Position numbers and translations under genes: made by a program. Below the pieces are notes generated by a model. That model was not told where the DNA came from. It saw only the letters and a list, made by a program, of their open reading frames with translations, and ran no database searches. This document shows positions 8,992 through 18,273 of a stretch of 64,000 bases of DNA, in pieces (within the stretch, counting starts at the first letter, position 1; each line of letters begins with the position of its first letter). The stretch comes from Pseudomonas sp. KBW05 (GTDB lineage: Bacteria; Pseudomonadota; Gammaproteobacteria; Pseudomonadales; Pseudomonadaceae), in assembly GCF_003852405.1 (NCBI RefSeq), contig NZ_QAJM01000002.1:105109-169108 (forward strand), read 5' to 3'.

Positions 8992-9081
8992 TGTGGGAGC
9001 GGGCTTGCCCGCGATAGCGCGGGTTCAGTCACCTGATGTATTGGCTGACACGCCGCCTTCGCGAGCAAGCCCGCTCCCACA
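8992..9081. repeat. REP element (17-bp inverted arms)
   Basis: Left arm 8992-9008 (TGTGGGAGCGGGCTTGC) is the perfect reverse complement of right arm 9065-9081, with a 56-nt centre. The same arms occur at 11.6 and 51.1 kb. This copy lies between two converging genes and overlaps the 3' end of the minus-strand MFS/spermidine-synthase gene, whose stop codon (9025-9027) is inside the element. It therefore both ends the lipoprotein transcript region and encodes protein. Confidence 0.9.
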
Positions 9082-11574
9082 AGGGGCTGCGCAAAACCAG
9101 CGGTAGTACGGGTTGGCACTGTCCTGCTGCAACACCTCCCGGATGTCCCGCCCCCAGGCATCGCGATCACCGTCATAGGCATGCAGGCTGGCGCGGTAGA
9201 ACTGCATCAGGCGCTGCTGTTCGGCGCCGAGGGTGCGGCTGAAGGCGGCGTCGGCGTTGAGCAGCGGTGTGGGCACGCGCAGGTCGAGCAGGGCCGGCAA
9301 GGCACGGGTGATCTCTTTGCTGCGTACCCACGGTGCGTATTCGATGCGCGGCTGGTCATCGGTGACCGGCAAGGCATCAGCGGCGAAGCGTTCCAGGCCA
9401 TGGCGATCGGTAACCCAGGTCGCCAGCAAGGTGGCGGCCGAATCGATGCCTACGTCGGCCAGCGCACGGCTGACGCTGGGTTGTTCAAAACGCTGGCGGA
9501 TGCGCGCCGCGTCCAACTCGATGGGTTCGCGGGAGCCTACCAGCAGCATCTCGTGAAACTCGCTGCTCCACAGCGAGGCATACGGAAACACATTCAGGAA
9601 ACTGCGTACCAGCGCGCGGGAATCGTCGATGTTTTGCGTCGGCAACGGCAGCCACTGGGCCAGCAGGCCGTTTTTTTCCAGGCGCGACGCGGCCAACTGG
9701 TAGAAATCCTGGGAATACAGATTGACCACACCCGCAGCGGAGGGCGGCGGCGGTTCCAGGGTGATCAGGTCATAGGCGTGCGGATTGCGCAGCAACTCCT
9801 GGCGACCATCGCGCAGGCGCAGGTCGATGCCAGGGTCAGTGGCCGCATTGAAATTGCCTTTGAACAGCGGCGCCGCGTCGATCACCGCGGGTAGCAGCTC
9901 GGCGACCACGCGCTGTTCCAGGCCTGGATAACGCAACAACGCGCCCGCCGTGATCCCGGTGCCGAAGCCGATCACCAGCGCCGACTTGGGTTCACCGTTG
10001 TGAATCAACAGCGGCAGCAACGCCTGCACGCGCATATAGCGCAGGGACGGCATGGCGTCACCGGTATTGGATACGCCCTGGATATACAGGCGCTGAAATG
10101 CCCGCGCGCCCTGGCCTTGGGTGACCACCGCGACCGTCGCGCCTCGGCCTTCCTGATAAAATGCGAGGCTGGCATTACGCGCCCCCGGCAGCAGTTTCGC
10201 CAGGCGATCCACCGGCGTCAGCAGCGCCACAGCCAGTGACACCAAGCCCAGTGCGACCACCGCTTGGCGCCGGCCCTTTTTCACGCCTTGGCCCCGACGC
10301 ACAGCCAGGTAGCCTACGCCGGCGGCAATCACCGCCAGCAACCCCAAGGTACGCACCAACCCCAGCCAGGGGATCAGTACAAACCCGCAGAGCATCACCC
10401 CGACGATACCGCCCAACGTGTTGAAGGCCACGACGGCGCCCACATCACGTCCCACATGGCGGTTGCCGACACTCAGGCGCAGCGCCAGGGGAAACGCCGC
10501 GCCCAGCAACAGCGTCGGCACAAACACGATGCACAGCGCAGCGACGGCAAAGCGCGCGCTCATCCCTGGCAACTCGCTGCCGCCCAGGCCCAGCACCAGT
10601 GCCTCGGCCTGGGTTTGCAGCAGCACCAGCCAGCGCCCCAGCAGGGCGATTTCCAGTAACGCGACCAGCCCTGCGCCCGCAATCAACAGGCCAAATACCC
10701 CCCAAGGATCGCGAATCCGCTCCACCCGGCGCGACATCAGTTGGCTGCCGATAAACAACCCGCACAGATAAGTGGCAAGCACCACGGCAAACGCATAAGT
10801 GCGCGTGCTCATGAACTGTACGATGGATTGCGACCACACCACCTCATACCCCAGCGCCACGCCCCCCGCGATGGCGTACAGCACCAGGGCCAGGCGTGCG
10901 GGCGGCTCACTGCGTGTGGGCGTGACCACCACCGGCGCGTGATGGCGCACAGCGACCAGCGCACCCGCCGCCGCAACGAGGTTGAAGAATGCGGCCACCA
11001 GCGCACTGCCGCGCACGCCAAACTGCGCGATCAGCACAAACGCGGTGAGCAAGGTGCCGACGATCGCCCCAGCGGTGTTCGCCGCATACAAACGCCCGCC
11101 GGCCTGGCCCAAGCCTTTGGCGTTGATGTTCAGTGAGCGCACCAGCACCGGCAACGTACCGCCCATCAAAAGCGCCGGCAGGCCCACCAGGGCAAACGGC
11201 AGCGCCCAGGCCAGCAGGCCGATACGGGCTTCCAGCCAGGCAAACGGTGCGGCCGCCGTGCCCAACGCCAGCGTGGCGCCAACGCCGAACAGGGCGACCA
11301 ATAATTCCAGACCTGCATACAACAACAGCGGCCGCGCGAAGCGGTCCGCCAAACGGCCGAACAGCAAGCCACCGAGGGCCAGGCCGGCAAAAAACGCGCT
11401 GATACCGGTGGTGATTGCGTACACCTCCACGCCGACCACCAGCGACAGTTGCTTGATCCACAGCACCTGGTACACCAACGCGGCGCCGCCGGAGATGAAC
11501 AGGAGGAGGGCGGGGATGAGGATTGAGGTAGCGTTGACGGTTTCTATTGGTTTGCTGGCGGTGCGTGCGGTCAT
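9025..11574 (-). CDS. Fused MFS-type membrane protein / spermidine synthase-like
   Basis: The 849-residue protein has an N-terminal region of many membrane helices in two blocks (about residues 15-215 and 235-430) and a C-terminal class-I methyltransferase-like domain of the spermidine synthase family (VIGFGTGITAGALLRYP near residue 540, then LITLEPPPPSAAGVVNLYSQDFY). Such fusions are common and uncharacterised; aminopropyl or methyl transfer near the membrane is plausible but unproven. I chose the ATG at 11574 with GGGA upstream rather than a TTG two codons earlier. The last 18 residues, CGSGLAREGGVSANTSGD, are encoded by a REP element, so the natural end of the ancestral protein was probably shorter. 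Confidence 0.82.
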   Translation of the reverse strand: MTARTASKPIETVNATSILIPALLLFISGGAALVYQVLWIKQLSLVVGVEVYAITTGISAFFAGLALGGLLFGRLADRFARPLLLYAGLELLVALFGVGATLALGTAAAPFAWLEARIGLLAWALPFALVGLPALLMGGTLPVLVRSLNINAKGLGQAGGRLYAANTAGAIVGTLLTAFVLIAQFGVRGSALVAAFFNLVAAAGALVAVRHHAPVVVTPTRSEPPARLALVLYAIAGGVALGYEVVWSQSIVQFMSTRTYAFAVVLATYLCGLFIGSQLMSRRVERIRDPWGVFGLLIAGAGLVALLEIALLGRWLVLLQTQAEALVLGLGGSELPGMSARFAVAALCIVFVPTLLLGAAFPLALRLSVGNRHVGRDVGAVVAFNTLGGIVGVMLCGFVLIPWLGLVRTLGLLAVIAAGVGYLAVRRGQGVKKGRRQAVVALGLVSLAVALLTPVDRLAKLLPGARNASLAFYQEGRGATVAVVTQGQGARAFQRLYIQGVSNTGDAMPSLRYMRVQALLPLLIHNGEPKSALVIGFGTGITAGALLRYPGLEQRVVAELLPAVIDAAPLFKGNFNAATDPGIDLRLRDGRQELLRNPHAYDLITLEPPPPSAAGVVNLYSQDFYQLAASRLEKNGLLAQWLPLPTQNIDDSRALVRSFLNVFPYASLWSSEFHEMLLVGSREPIELDAARIRQRFEQPSVSRALADVGIDSAATLLATWVTDRHGLERFAADALPVTDDQPRIEYAPWVRSKEITRALPALLDLRVPTPLLNADAAFSRTLGAEQQRLMQFYRASLHAYDGDRDAWGRDIREVLQQDSANPYYRWFCAAPCGSGLAREGGVSANTSGD

Positions 11575-11603
11575 GAACAAATCCCAATGTACTTAGATAA
11601 CCC

Positions 11604-11709
11604 TGTGGGAGCGGGCTTGTGTGGGAGCGGGCTTGCTCGCGAAAGCGGTGAGTCAGTCAATACATTTAGCGACTGGCACTCCGTCTTCGCGAGCAAGCCC
11701 GCTCCCACA
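11604..11709. repeat. REP element with tandem-duplicated left arm
   Basis: Perfect 24-bp inverted arms at 11620-11643 and 11686-11709. The left arm is preceded by an extra copy of its first 16 bases, TGTGGGAGCGGGCTTG, at 11604-11619. The element fills the gap between the arylsulfatase gene (ends 11730, minus) and the start of the next minus-strand gene at 11574, so it probably forms a stable mRNA structure at the end of the sulfatase operon. The copy at 51061-51166 has the same extra 16 bases. Confidence 0.9.
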
Positions 11710-11729
11710 TTTGCCCTGTGTTGTGTCAG

Positions 11730-13316
11730 TTATTGAGCACTGCCTGCTTTTGTCTTCTCGGCAATCTTCGCGTCCACCGCTGAACGAATCTGATCAATGC
11801 TGAAACTCGCCGGCTTCTGGCTCGGCGGGTATTCAACAAAGGTTTCCAGGAACTTCGCCGACTTGGTCACCGCCACCGCCACCAGGTAGACGTTTTTGGT
11901 GCTCCAGTCGTAATACTGATCAGAGACCACGTCCGCACGCTCATACGGGTCCATGCGCAGGTTGAAGATCTTCGGCACCCGCAGGCACACAAAGGGCTCG
12001 CTCCACACCTTGAACCCACCGGGCGCGCGTTGTTCGCAGTACACCGCCTTCCAGTTGCCAAAGCGCGCCGAGACCAGTACTCCGTCATCGTTGAAGTAAT
12101 AGAACTCGTCACGTGCGCCTTTGGGTTGCTGGCCGGTCAGGTACGGCAGCTGGTTGAAACCGTCCAGGTGCACTTTGAAGCTCGCGCCACCGGAAGTCGG
12201 CGCCCAGCCTTTGAGCAACTTGTCCTTGACCTCCGTATCCCCCGCAGCCGCTAGCAAGGTGGGGAACCAATCCATGCCCGAGAACATTTCGTTGGAGACT
12301 TCGGCCGGCTTGATCTTGCCCGGCCAGCGAATCATCGCCGGTACGCGATAGGCGCCTTCCCAGTTGGAGTTTTTCTCATTGCGAAACGGCGTGGTGGCCG
12401 CGTCCGGCCAGGAGAACTGGTTCGGCCCGTTGTCGGTGGTGTAGACCACGATTGTGTTGTCGGCGATTTTCAGGTCGTCGAGGGTTTGCAGGAGTTTGCC
12501 CACATCGCCGTCGTGTTCCACCATGCCATCGGCGTATTCGTTGCCGGGCATGCCACTCTGGCCCTTCATCGAGTCACGCACGTGGGTGAACAAGTGCATG
12601 CGCGTGGTGTTCATCCACACGAAGAAGGGCTTGTCGGCTTCGGCCTGTTTCTTGATGAACGCCTGGGCGGCGGCCGTGGTTTCATCGTCGATGGTTTCCA
12701 TGCGCTTGGTGGTCAAGGCGCCGGTGTCTTCGATCTTGCCGTCGGCAAAGCTGTGGATCACCCCACGGGGCGAGTTGGCCTTGACGAAGGCGGCGTCGTC
12801 CTTGGGCCAATAGGGGCGTTCCGGTTCCTCTTCGGCGTTGAGGTGATAGAGGTTGCCGAAGAACTCATCGAAACCATGGTTGGTGGGCAGGTATTCGTCC
12901 TTGTCACCCAAGTGGTTCTTGCCGAATTGCCCGGTGGCGTAGCCGAGGGACTTGAGGGCCTGGGCAATGGTGATGTCGCGCTTTTGCAAGCCCACCGACG
13001 CCCCCGGCGCACCCACCTTGGACAGGCCGGTGCGCAACGGCGTCTGCCCGGTGATAAACGACGAGCGCCCGGCCGTGCAGCTGTTCTCCGCGTAATAGTC
13101 GGTGAACATCATGCCTTCTTTTGCGATCCGGTCGATATTCGGGGTCTTGTAGCCCACCACGCCCATGGAATAGGCGCTGATGTTGGTTTGCCCGATGTCA
13201 TCGCCAAATATCACCAGGATATTCGGCTTTTCAGCGGCCCAGGCAGATGCCGAGGCCCCTATCACCGAAACCGCTACCAGCGCGAGTTTCGGCAGCCACT
13301 TACGTATGCGAGTCAT
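11730..13316 (-). CDS. Periplasmic arylsulfatase
   Basis: The 528-residue protein has a Sec signal peptide ending near ASAWA-AEK (about residue 28) and a sulfatase/alkaline-phosphatase core. The metal-binding FGDD (residues 38-40 region) and the sulfatase signature NSCTAGR with C80 are present. C80 in the Cys-x-Ala-x-Arg setting is the residue that must be converted to formylglycine for activity. It hydrolyses sulfate esters; the substrate is unknown. No formylglycine-generating enzyme or anaerobic maturase is visible in this window. AAGGAG precedes the ATG. It is the distal gene of the run starting with MoxR/Bat genes and follows the HAD gene by 55 nt. Confidence 0.9.
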   Translation of the reverse strand: MTRIRKWLPKLALVAVSVIGASASAWAAEKPNILVIFGDDIGQTNISAYSMGVVGYKTPNIDRIAKEGMMFTDYYAENSCTAGRSSFITGQTPLRTGLSKVGAPGASVGLQKRDITIAQALKSLGYATGQFGKNHLGDKDEYLPTNHGFDEFFGNLYHLNAEEEPERPYWPKDDAAFVKANSPRGVIHSFADGKIEDTGALTTKRMETIDDETTAAAQAFIKKQAEADKPFFVWMNTTRMHLFTHVRDSMKGQSGMPGNEYADGMVEHDGDVGKLLQTLDDLKIADNTIVVYTTDNGPNQFSWPDAATTPFRNEKNSNWEGAYRVPAMIRWPGKIKPAEVSNEMFSGMDWFPTLLAAAGDTEVKDKLLKGWAPTSGGASFKVHLDGFNQLPYLTGQQPKGARDEFYYFNDDGVLVSARFGNWKAVYCEQRAPGGFKVWSEPFVCLRVPKIFNLRMDPYERADVVSDQYYDWSTKNVYLVAVAVTKSAKFLETFVEYPPSQKPASFSIDQIRSAVDAKIAEKTKAGSAQ

Positions 13317-13342
13317 AAGACTTGCTCCTTGGTAGGGCGTGC

Positions 13343-13359
13343 GTCGCAGTGCATGCGAC
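13343..13359. terminator. Small hairpin between HAD and sulfatase genes
   Basis: GTCGCA (13343-13348) pairs with TGCGAC (13354-13359) around a 5-nt loop, in the 55-nt gap between the HAD gene stop and the sulfatase start. There is no T-tract, so it is more likely a processing or attenuating hairpin than a full terminator, if it acts at all. Confidence 0.3.
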
Positions 13360-13371
13360 CTGCGTGTTTGC

Positions 13372-14373
13372 TTATTGCACCTTCGCTTGCACAGCTGGGT
13401 CGAAGGGGTAGATACGGCGCCAGTCGCTCACCATGTCCACCACGGTCCAGTGCTGTGTCTTGGCCAGGTCCAACGCCTTGTCCAGGCGCCCCACCTGAGA
13501 ATTGCGGTCATAGGCCCACTCGCGCTGGGCGTCTGTGTGATGCACCAGGCCCATCAAGCGCTTGCCTTTGCTTGCGGCCGTCCACTGCAGCATTTGCAGG
13601 TCGCCGTCGGAGTTGCCGAAGGCCAGGATTGGCCGGCGCCCGATGATTGAATCGATGCTTTCCGGCTTGCCCGGGCCGTCGTCGTTATGGGCCAGCTTGG
13701 CGGTGCGCAGTACTTGCGGCTGGCCGTCCTTGAGTTGGTACTGGGTGACGAAATTCGAGCCGATGACCTGCTCCGGTGGCACGCCGTACACCTCTTCGGC
13801 AAACGCGCGCATGAATGCGGTGTCGCCGCCGGAGACGATGTAGGTCTTGAATTGCTGGCTGCGCAGGTAGTCGAGCATTTCCAGCATGGGCTGGTAGATC
13901 ATCTGGTCGAAAGGCTTGCCGGTTTTTGGGTGACGGGCCTGTTTCAGCCAGTTTTTCGCGTTGTCGATAAACGCCTCGGTACTGACCCCGGTGTGGGTGG
14001 CGCCGATGATTTTCAGCAGGCCATCCATGCCGGCGGCGGCGAGCGCCTGATGGTCGCCTTCAAGCACCGCCTTGAAGGGCTGAGTGGTTTGCCACTCGGG
14101 ATGCTGGGGCGCCAGGCGCTTGACTTCGTCAAAGGCGAACAGCACCTCGAAATACGCCGGTTGCTCGGTCCACAGCGTACCGTCGTTGTCGAACACCGCG
14201 ATGCGTTCGGCGGGTTTGACGTAATCCTTGGAACCTTCGGTGGTGACCGCCTGGACGAACTCGATGATCTGGTGTTTGTTCGCGCCTTCGTTCCACGAGG
14301 GCAACGGGTCGGCGGCGAAGGCGGGCAGGCTCATCAGGAACAACAGGGGCAGGGCAGAACGCAGCGACGTCAT
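13372..14373 (-). CDS. Exported HAD-family phosphatase
   Basis: The 333-residue protein begins with a signal peptide ([21 protein letters not shown]), so it works in the periplasm. The HAD motif I is VFDNDGTLW (Asp-x-Asp-Gly-Thr), motif II is YIVSGGD, and the acidic motif appears as [12 protein letters not shown]. It should hydrolyse a phosphomonoester; the substrate is unknown. The frame is open far upstream, but the start at 14373 is preferred because AAGGA lies seven nucleotides before it, the signal peptide starts there, and the ATG overlaps the BatD-like stop (ATGA). It lies between the Bat-type genes and the sulfatase, suggesting two exported hydrolases in one operon. Confidence 0.85.
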   Translation of the reverse strand: MTSLRSALPLLFLMSLPAFAADPLPSWNEGANKHQIIEFVQAVTTEGSKDYVKPAERIAVFDNDGTLWTEQPAYFEVLFAFDEVKRLAPQHPEWQTTQPFKAVLEGDHQALAAAGMDGLLKIIGATHTGVSTEAFIDNAKNWLKQARHPKTGKPFDQMIYQPMLEMLDYLRSQQFKTYIVSGGDTAFMRAFAEEVYGVPPEQVIGSNFVTQYQLKDGQPQVLRTAKLAHNDDGPGKPESIDSIIGRRPILAFGNSDGDLQMLQWTAASKGKRLMGLVHHTDAQREWAYDRNSQVGRLDKALDLAKTQHWTVVDMVSDWRRIYPFDPAVQAKVQ

Positions 14374-15395
14374 GGGAAGTCCTTTTCGTGACGGGGGTTC
14401 AGTGGAAGCAAGCGTAGTCGACGACACCACCAACGCAATGCAGCCCACGTTTTTCGCGAGGTCCGCGCAATTCGCGGCCATAACGCATGCAACAGATAAC
14501 CCGCGAGAATCAGCACCGCGACTGATGCGATCCACAGCAGCAACTGCCGGGACAGCGTCCAGTGCTGCTGTTCGATGGAATACGTCGGCGTGTAGGCGCT
14601 GATCGCCTGGGCCTCGACCGTCAGCGCCGGCCATTGCGCCACTTGCAGGCGATGGTTGCGGCTGTCCCACCACTTCACGCTGATGGCTGGCAGGGTGTAA
14701 TGGCCGCCTTGTTCGACGCGGTACACCAGGTAGTCGATGCGCTGGCCTCCGGTGACGGAGCCGCGTCCATCGTCGAGGTTGCTGATACTCGGCGCTTGCG
14801 GGTACAGGCGCAGGCCGTTGATCGGCATTGCGCTCGGTGGGGGCAGAGACAGTCCGGGGGTGTTGTCGGCTTGTAGGGTGAGGGTGCGGGTCAGGCTGTC
14901 ACCGACCTTGAGGTCACGAGCGGCCAAGGTCTGGCTCAAGCGCAAGGCGCTGGCCACCAGCACCGGCTCGTCGGACGCGAAGCCTGCGGGCCGGGTCGCA
15001 TCGAAGGCCAGTGGCTGGCTCTGCGCGCTCAACGGTGCGCTGGCTTGACCGGGTTGGGCGCTGACCGTCAGCGCTGGCACGTTGAAGTGTTGCGCCACGT
15101 TGGGCGTGATGCCGTAGGTGTAACGCATGCCGTAGAAGGTCTGCCCGTCGATCACCTGGGTGGTGTGCTGCGCTTCGCCATTGGGCGGTTGCACCCGAGC
15201 GCCGGGCAGCTTTAGATCGGGCAGGGTTGCGGCGGCGGTAAACCAGGTGTCGGTCAATACATCCACTTGCACCTGCAGCTGTTCGCCGACCACCACAGCA
15301 CTGCCCGGCAGCAATATAGCCTGCACCCGCAATTGCGGTTCGGCCGCCCACAACGGCCCGGCGAGCAGCAACAGCACGGCACAGCAGCGATTCAT
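14370..15395 (-). CDS. BatD-like periplasmic/membrane protein
   Basis: The 341-residue protein has a signal peptide (cleavage near WAAEP), Ig-like beta-rich repeats in the exported part and one membrane helix near residues 285-307, followed by a short basic cytosolic tail. This is the plan of BatD (oxygen tolerance) proteins. BatD proteins sit beside VWA proteins and MoxR ATPases and are thought to take part in assembly or metal insertion of periplasmic or membrane targets. It overlaps the VWA-TPR gene upstream and the HAD gene downstream by four bases each, showing tight coupling. Confidence 0.78.
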   Translation of the reverse strand: MNRCCAVLLLLAGPLWAAEPQLRVQAILLPGSAVVVGEQLQVQVDVLTDTWFTAAATLPDLKLPGARVQPPNGEAQHTTQVIDGQTFYGMRYTYGITPNVAQHFNVPALTVSAQPGQASAPLSAQSQPLAFDATRPAGFASDEPVLVASALRLSQTLAARDLKVGDSLTRTLTLQADNTPGLSLPPPSAMPINGLRLYPQAPSISNLDDGRGSVTGGQRIDYLVYRVEQGGHYTLPAISVKWWDSRNHRLQVAQWPALTVEAQAISAYTPTYSIEQQHWTLSRQLLLWIASVAVLILAGYLLHALWPRIARTSRKTWAALRWWCRRLRLLPLNPRHEKDFP

Positions 15396-16840
15396 GGTTG
15401 CACCGCCTGGTCCTGAAGGGCGAATTTACGCCGCAGGAAGGTGGCCGGCGAGGTGGTCAGGTTCTGCAACCACAGCGCATCGTTGTTGGCTTGCTCGGTC
15501 TGAATCGCCTTGCTCTGGCCCTTGCCGGGCGCCTTGTCGAACTTGACCTCATCGGGCTTGACCTCGGGGGTGTTGTTCGCCGCACTTTCGGTGTCCTTTT
15601 TCAAGGCAATTGCCAGGGCCAGGTTGGCGCTGGCTGCGGGGAAGTTCGCTTGCAGTTGCAAGGCGTGTTGATAGGCGCTGATAGCGTCATCGAACTTGAA
15701 GCGACGCACATGGATATTGCCCAGGTAGAACGCAGCTTGCGGCGTGTTCATTGCGGCGAAGGTGGCTTGCGCCAAGTCATAGTCGGCCGCGTTGTAGGCG
15801 GCGATGCCTTTCCAATACGGGTCGACAAACCGCGCGGCAGCCTCGGGGTAGTGATGGTGCTCGAAGGCCCAGCGGCCTTGCTGGTCCGGTGTGAGGAACG
15901 GGTTGGCCTCAGCTTGTGTCGGCGGCAACAGCAGGCCCAGCAGCAACACGGCCGTCCAGTGCAGGCTCCAGCCGCGCCGTATGCTGAACAGCACCAGCAA
16001 CAACAACGGCCAGCACAGCCAATAGCCGGCGTCTTTCCACTGCAACAGGCGCTGTTGCTCGTCGGCGGCCTGGAAATGTTGCTGGGCGTGGCGTTCGATC
16101 CAGTCCAGGTCGTCGTCATTCAGGGTCAGGCTGGCCAGCGGCGCGTGGGTGGCCTCGGCCAGTTGCTGGAGCGTGGGGCTGTTGCCCAGGCCGAGGACCA
16201 GCACTTGCAGCGAACCTTCCTTGAGCGCGGGCAATTGCGTGGCGCCATCGGTCACCAGCAGCAACGTGCCAGGCGACTGTCCGAGCAAGCGCTGGGCCTG
16301 ATCGATCACCCCGGCGACGTCCTTGCCTGGCTTGTCTATCAGATCGGTACTCAGCGCCTGGATAAAGGTGTCGAGCAGGGCGGGATCATCAGTGGGCGGC
16401 AACACCAGGTGCGCGCTGCCGGCGTACACCAACAGGGCCGTGCGCGCGCCTTTGCGGCGCTGGACCAGGTCGTGCAGCTTGTGTTTGGTGGCGGTCAGCC
16501 GGGTGGGGGGCACATCGGCAGTGTCCATGGACGGTGACAGGTCCACGGCGAGGATCAGCGGCGCGCGGTTTTCCAGGAACTGCGGGCGGTCCTGCTGCCA
16601 GGTCGGCCCGGCAGCGGCGACGGCGCCGACCATCAGCACTGCGCAGAGCAGATGCACTGGACGCAGGCGGTGCGGGTCACTGGGCGTGAGCAGCAGATAC
16701 GGCAACAAGTGTGGGGCGATCGTGCCGCGCAGGCGCCGTTGCAGGTCACGGCTGCGCCGCCACAGCAGCGGCAACACGGCACCCAGCAACGCCAGCAACA
16801 GCCAGGCGGGGCGCAGGAAGTGGAACTCACTCAAGTCCAT
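15392..16840 (-). CDS. VWA-domain membrane protein with TPR tail (BatB/BatC-like)
   Basis: The 482-residue protein starts with a membrane helix (residues about 10-28), has a second one near 58-75, then a VWA domain with the metal-ion-dependent adhesion site DLSPS and LLVTDG, two more hydrophobic segments near 275-320, and a C-terminal TPR region ([29 protein letters not shown]). It thus joins BatB-type and BatC-type parts. The start at 16840 was chosen over a longer open frame because the membrane helix begins there and GGGAGG is upstream, inside the end of the preceding VWA gene. It overlaps both neighbours. Confidence 0.82.
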   Translation of the reverse strand: MDLSEFHFLRPAWLLLALLGAVLPLLWRRSRDLQRRLRGTIAPHLLPYLLLTPSDPHRLRPVHLLCAVLMVGAVAAAGPTWQQDRPQFLENRAPLILAVDLSPSMDTADVPPTRLTATKHKLHDLVQRRKGARTALLVYAGSAHLVLPPTDDPALLDTFIQALSTDLIDKPGKDVAGVIDQAQRLLGQSPGTLLLVTDGATQLPALKEGSLQVLVLGLGNSPTLQQLAEATHAPLASLTLNDDDLDWIERHAQQHFQAADEQQRLLQWKDAGYWLCWPLLLLVLFSIRRGWSLHWTAVLLLGLLLPPTQAEANPFLTPDQQGRWAFEHHHYPEAAARFVDPYWKGIAAYNAADYDLAQATFAAMNTPQAAFYLGNIHVRRFKFDDAISAYQHALQLQANFPAASANLALAIALKKDTESAANNTPEVKPDEVKFDKAPGKGQSKAIQTEQANNDALWLQNLTTSPATFLRRKFALQDQAVQP

Positions 16841-17822
16841 CCGCCACCTCCCTTTTGAACCGTTGCGACCACAGCGCTGCGCCCAGGTGATACACCGCGA
16901 GCAACACCAGCGCGGCACCCAGCGGCCACCAGAAGAGGTCGCGCTTGGGCTGGTGGCTCAGGGTGTTGACTTGATGCGGGGTGATTGTGTCCAGGGTGGC
17001 GTAGACCTGTTTGAGGCTGTCGCGGTCCTCGGCACGGAAATAGCGGCCGCCAGTCGCGTTGGCAATCCCTTGCAAGGCACTGAGGTTGACCTTGGCTTCA
17101 CCACTGGCCTGGGGATCGCCGATGCCGATAGTGTGGATGACCACGCCCTTGGCGGCGGCCATGTCGGCGGCGTGATCCGGGGTGATCGCGCTACTGGTGT
17201 CGTTGCCGTCGGTGAGCAGGATCAGCACTTTTTGCGGCTCATGGGCCTGGTCGAGCAACTTGAGGCCCAAGCCGATGGCATCGCCGATCGCCGTATTGGG
17301 CCCGGCCATGCCGATGCCGCTGTCGTCCAGCAACAGTGACAGGCTGGTGTGGTCGAGGGTCAACGGCGCCTGCGGGAAGGCGCCGCTGCCAAACAGGATC
17401 AGGCCGATGCGGTCGTCCTTGCGCTGCTGGATAAAACCCTGCACCACCTGTTTGACGGCGGCGAGGCGGTCGATCTTATGCCCGTCGGCGTCGGTGAAGT
17501 CCTGGGTTTGCATGGACTGGGAAATATCGATGGCGAGCATCAAGTCGCGCACCGGTTGCTGGCGTTCGATGGGCTTTTCTACCCAAACCGGGCGGGCGAT
17601 GGCCAGGATCAGCAGGCCCCAGACCAGCAGGTTCAAGCACATCTGCGGGCGATTATTGCGTACGCCATGGCTGGCGGGAACCTCACCGACCGCCTGGCTC
17701 ATGCCGCGAAAAAACGGCACCCGCACCGCACTGCGCGCTTCCTGGTACGCCGGCAAATAGCGGTAGGCCAACCACGGCAACGGCAACAGGAGCAGCAGCC
17801 ATGGGTAGTCAAGCTGCCACAT
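16827..17822 (-). CDS. VWA-domain membrane protein (BatA-like)
   Basis: The 331-residue protein has N-terminal membrane helices (LLLLLPLPWLAYRYL and LNLLVWGLLILAIA), a VWA domain with DISQS, the TAIGDAIG threonine and LLTDGND, and a C-terminal helix near residues 300-318. All MIDAS residues appear present, so metal-dependent partner binding is likely. It is the BatA-like partner of the VWA-TPR protein. The start at 17822 is preferred to a much longer open frame because GGAGC precedes it and the helix follows directly. It overlaps the upstream DUF4381-type gene and the downstream VWA-TPR gene by 14 bases each. Confidence 0.85.
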   Translation of the reverse strand: MWQLDYPWLLLLLPLPWLAYRYLPAYQEARSAVRVPFFRGMSQAVGEVPASHGVRNNRPQMCLNLLVWGLLILAIARPVWVEKPIERQQPVRDLMLAIDISQSMQTQDFTDADGHKIDRLAAVKQVVQGFIQQRKDDRIGLILFGSGAFPQAPLTLDHTSLSLLLDDSGIGMAGPNTAIGDAIGLGLKLLDQAHEPQKVLILLTDGNDTSSAITPDHAADMAAAKGVVIHTIGIGDPQASGEAKVNLSALQGIANATGGRYFRAEDRDSLKQVYATLDTITPHQVNTLSHQPKRDLFWWPLGAALVLLAVYHLGAALWSQRFKREVADGLE

Positions 17823-18273
17823 GGTGTTGCTCCACCCAGGCTTTGCACTGGGCCAGTAATTGTGGGTGTTGCACGGCAAGCAGTGGTGGGCCGTAGGCGA
17901 GTTGCGCCAGTTGCTGGCTGAAGTCCTCAGGAACCGGCGCACCGGCATGGCGTTGCAGGAAGGCTTGCCACTCGGCCCCACGCAAGGCCGGCACGCGCTG
18001 GTGTTCCTGCGGGGGCAGCGGCATCGACAGGGCGACACGCTTGAGCAGGGCCGGCAGCTCGCGCAGGTCACTGATGTGCTCCAACTGTGCCAAGGCTTCG
18101 CGTCGATAGGCATTGCGCCGCCAACGCAGCCACCTGCGCACGCCCCACACCAATAAGCCCAGCACAAGCAGCCCCAGCAACACGCCCCAGCCCCAGGTCT
18201 GCGGCCAATAACTGACGGGCGCAGGCAAGCTCAACTCCTGGAGTTGTTCGATGCTCGGCACGTGGGCAGTCAA
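17809..18273 (-). CDS. DUF4381-type membrane protein (TTG start)
   Basis: The 154-residue protein has one membrane helix (WGWGVLLGLLVLGLLVWGVRRWLRW begins near residue 26) and a soluble tail with a PALL-KRVAL motif and ALRGAEWQAFLQRH, as in DUF4381 proteins that sit between DUF58 and VWA genes in MoxR operons. The likely start is TTG at 18273, which overlaps the DUF58 stop (TTGA) and has GGGGAAA about eight bases upstream. No ATG lies before the membrane helix. A non-ATG start with stop-start overlap suggests low, coupled translation. Confidence 0.75.
   Translation of the reverse strand: MTAHVPSIEQLQELSLPAPVSYWPQTWGWGVLLGLLVLGLLVWGVRRWLRWRRNAYRREALAQLEHISDLRELPALLKRVALSMPLPPQEHQRVPALRGAEWQAFLQRHAGAPVPEDFSQQLAQLAYGPPLLAVQHPQLLAQCKAWVEQHHVAA

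Noticed and set aside
8992-9081. CRISPR-like repeat arrays
   Set aside because: The recurring GGGAGCGGGCTTGC sequences are inverted pairs with single centres and lie at isolated sites, which is REP organisation. No regular spacers or cas genes occur.
11572-11580. TTG start two codons upstream for the MFS/spermidine-synthase protein
   Set aside because: The ATG at 11572-11574 follows directly and has a GGGA at suitable distance; nothing favours the TTG.
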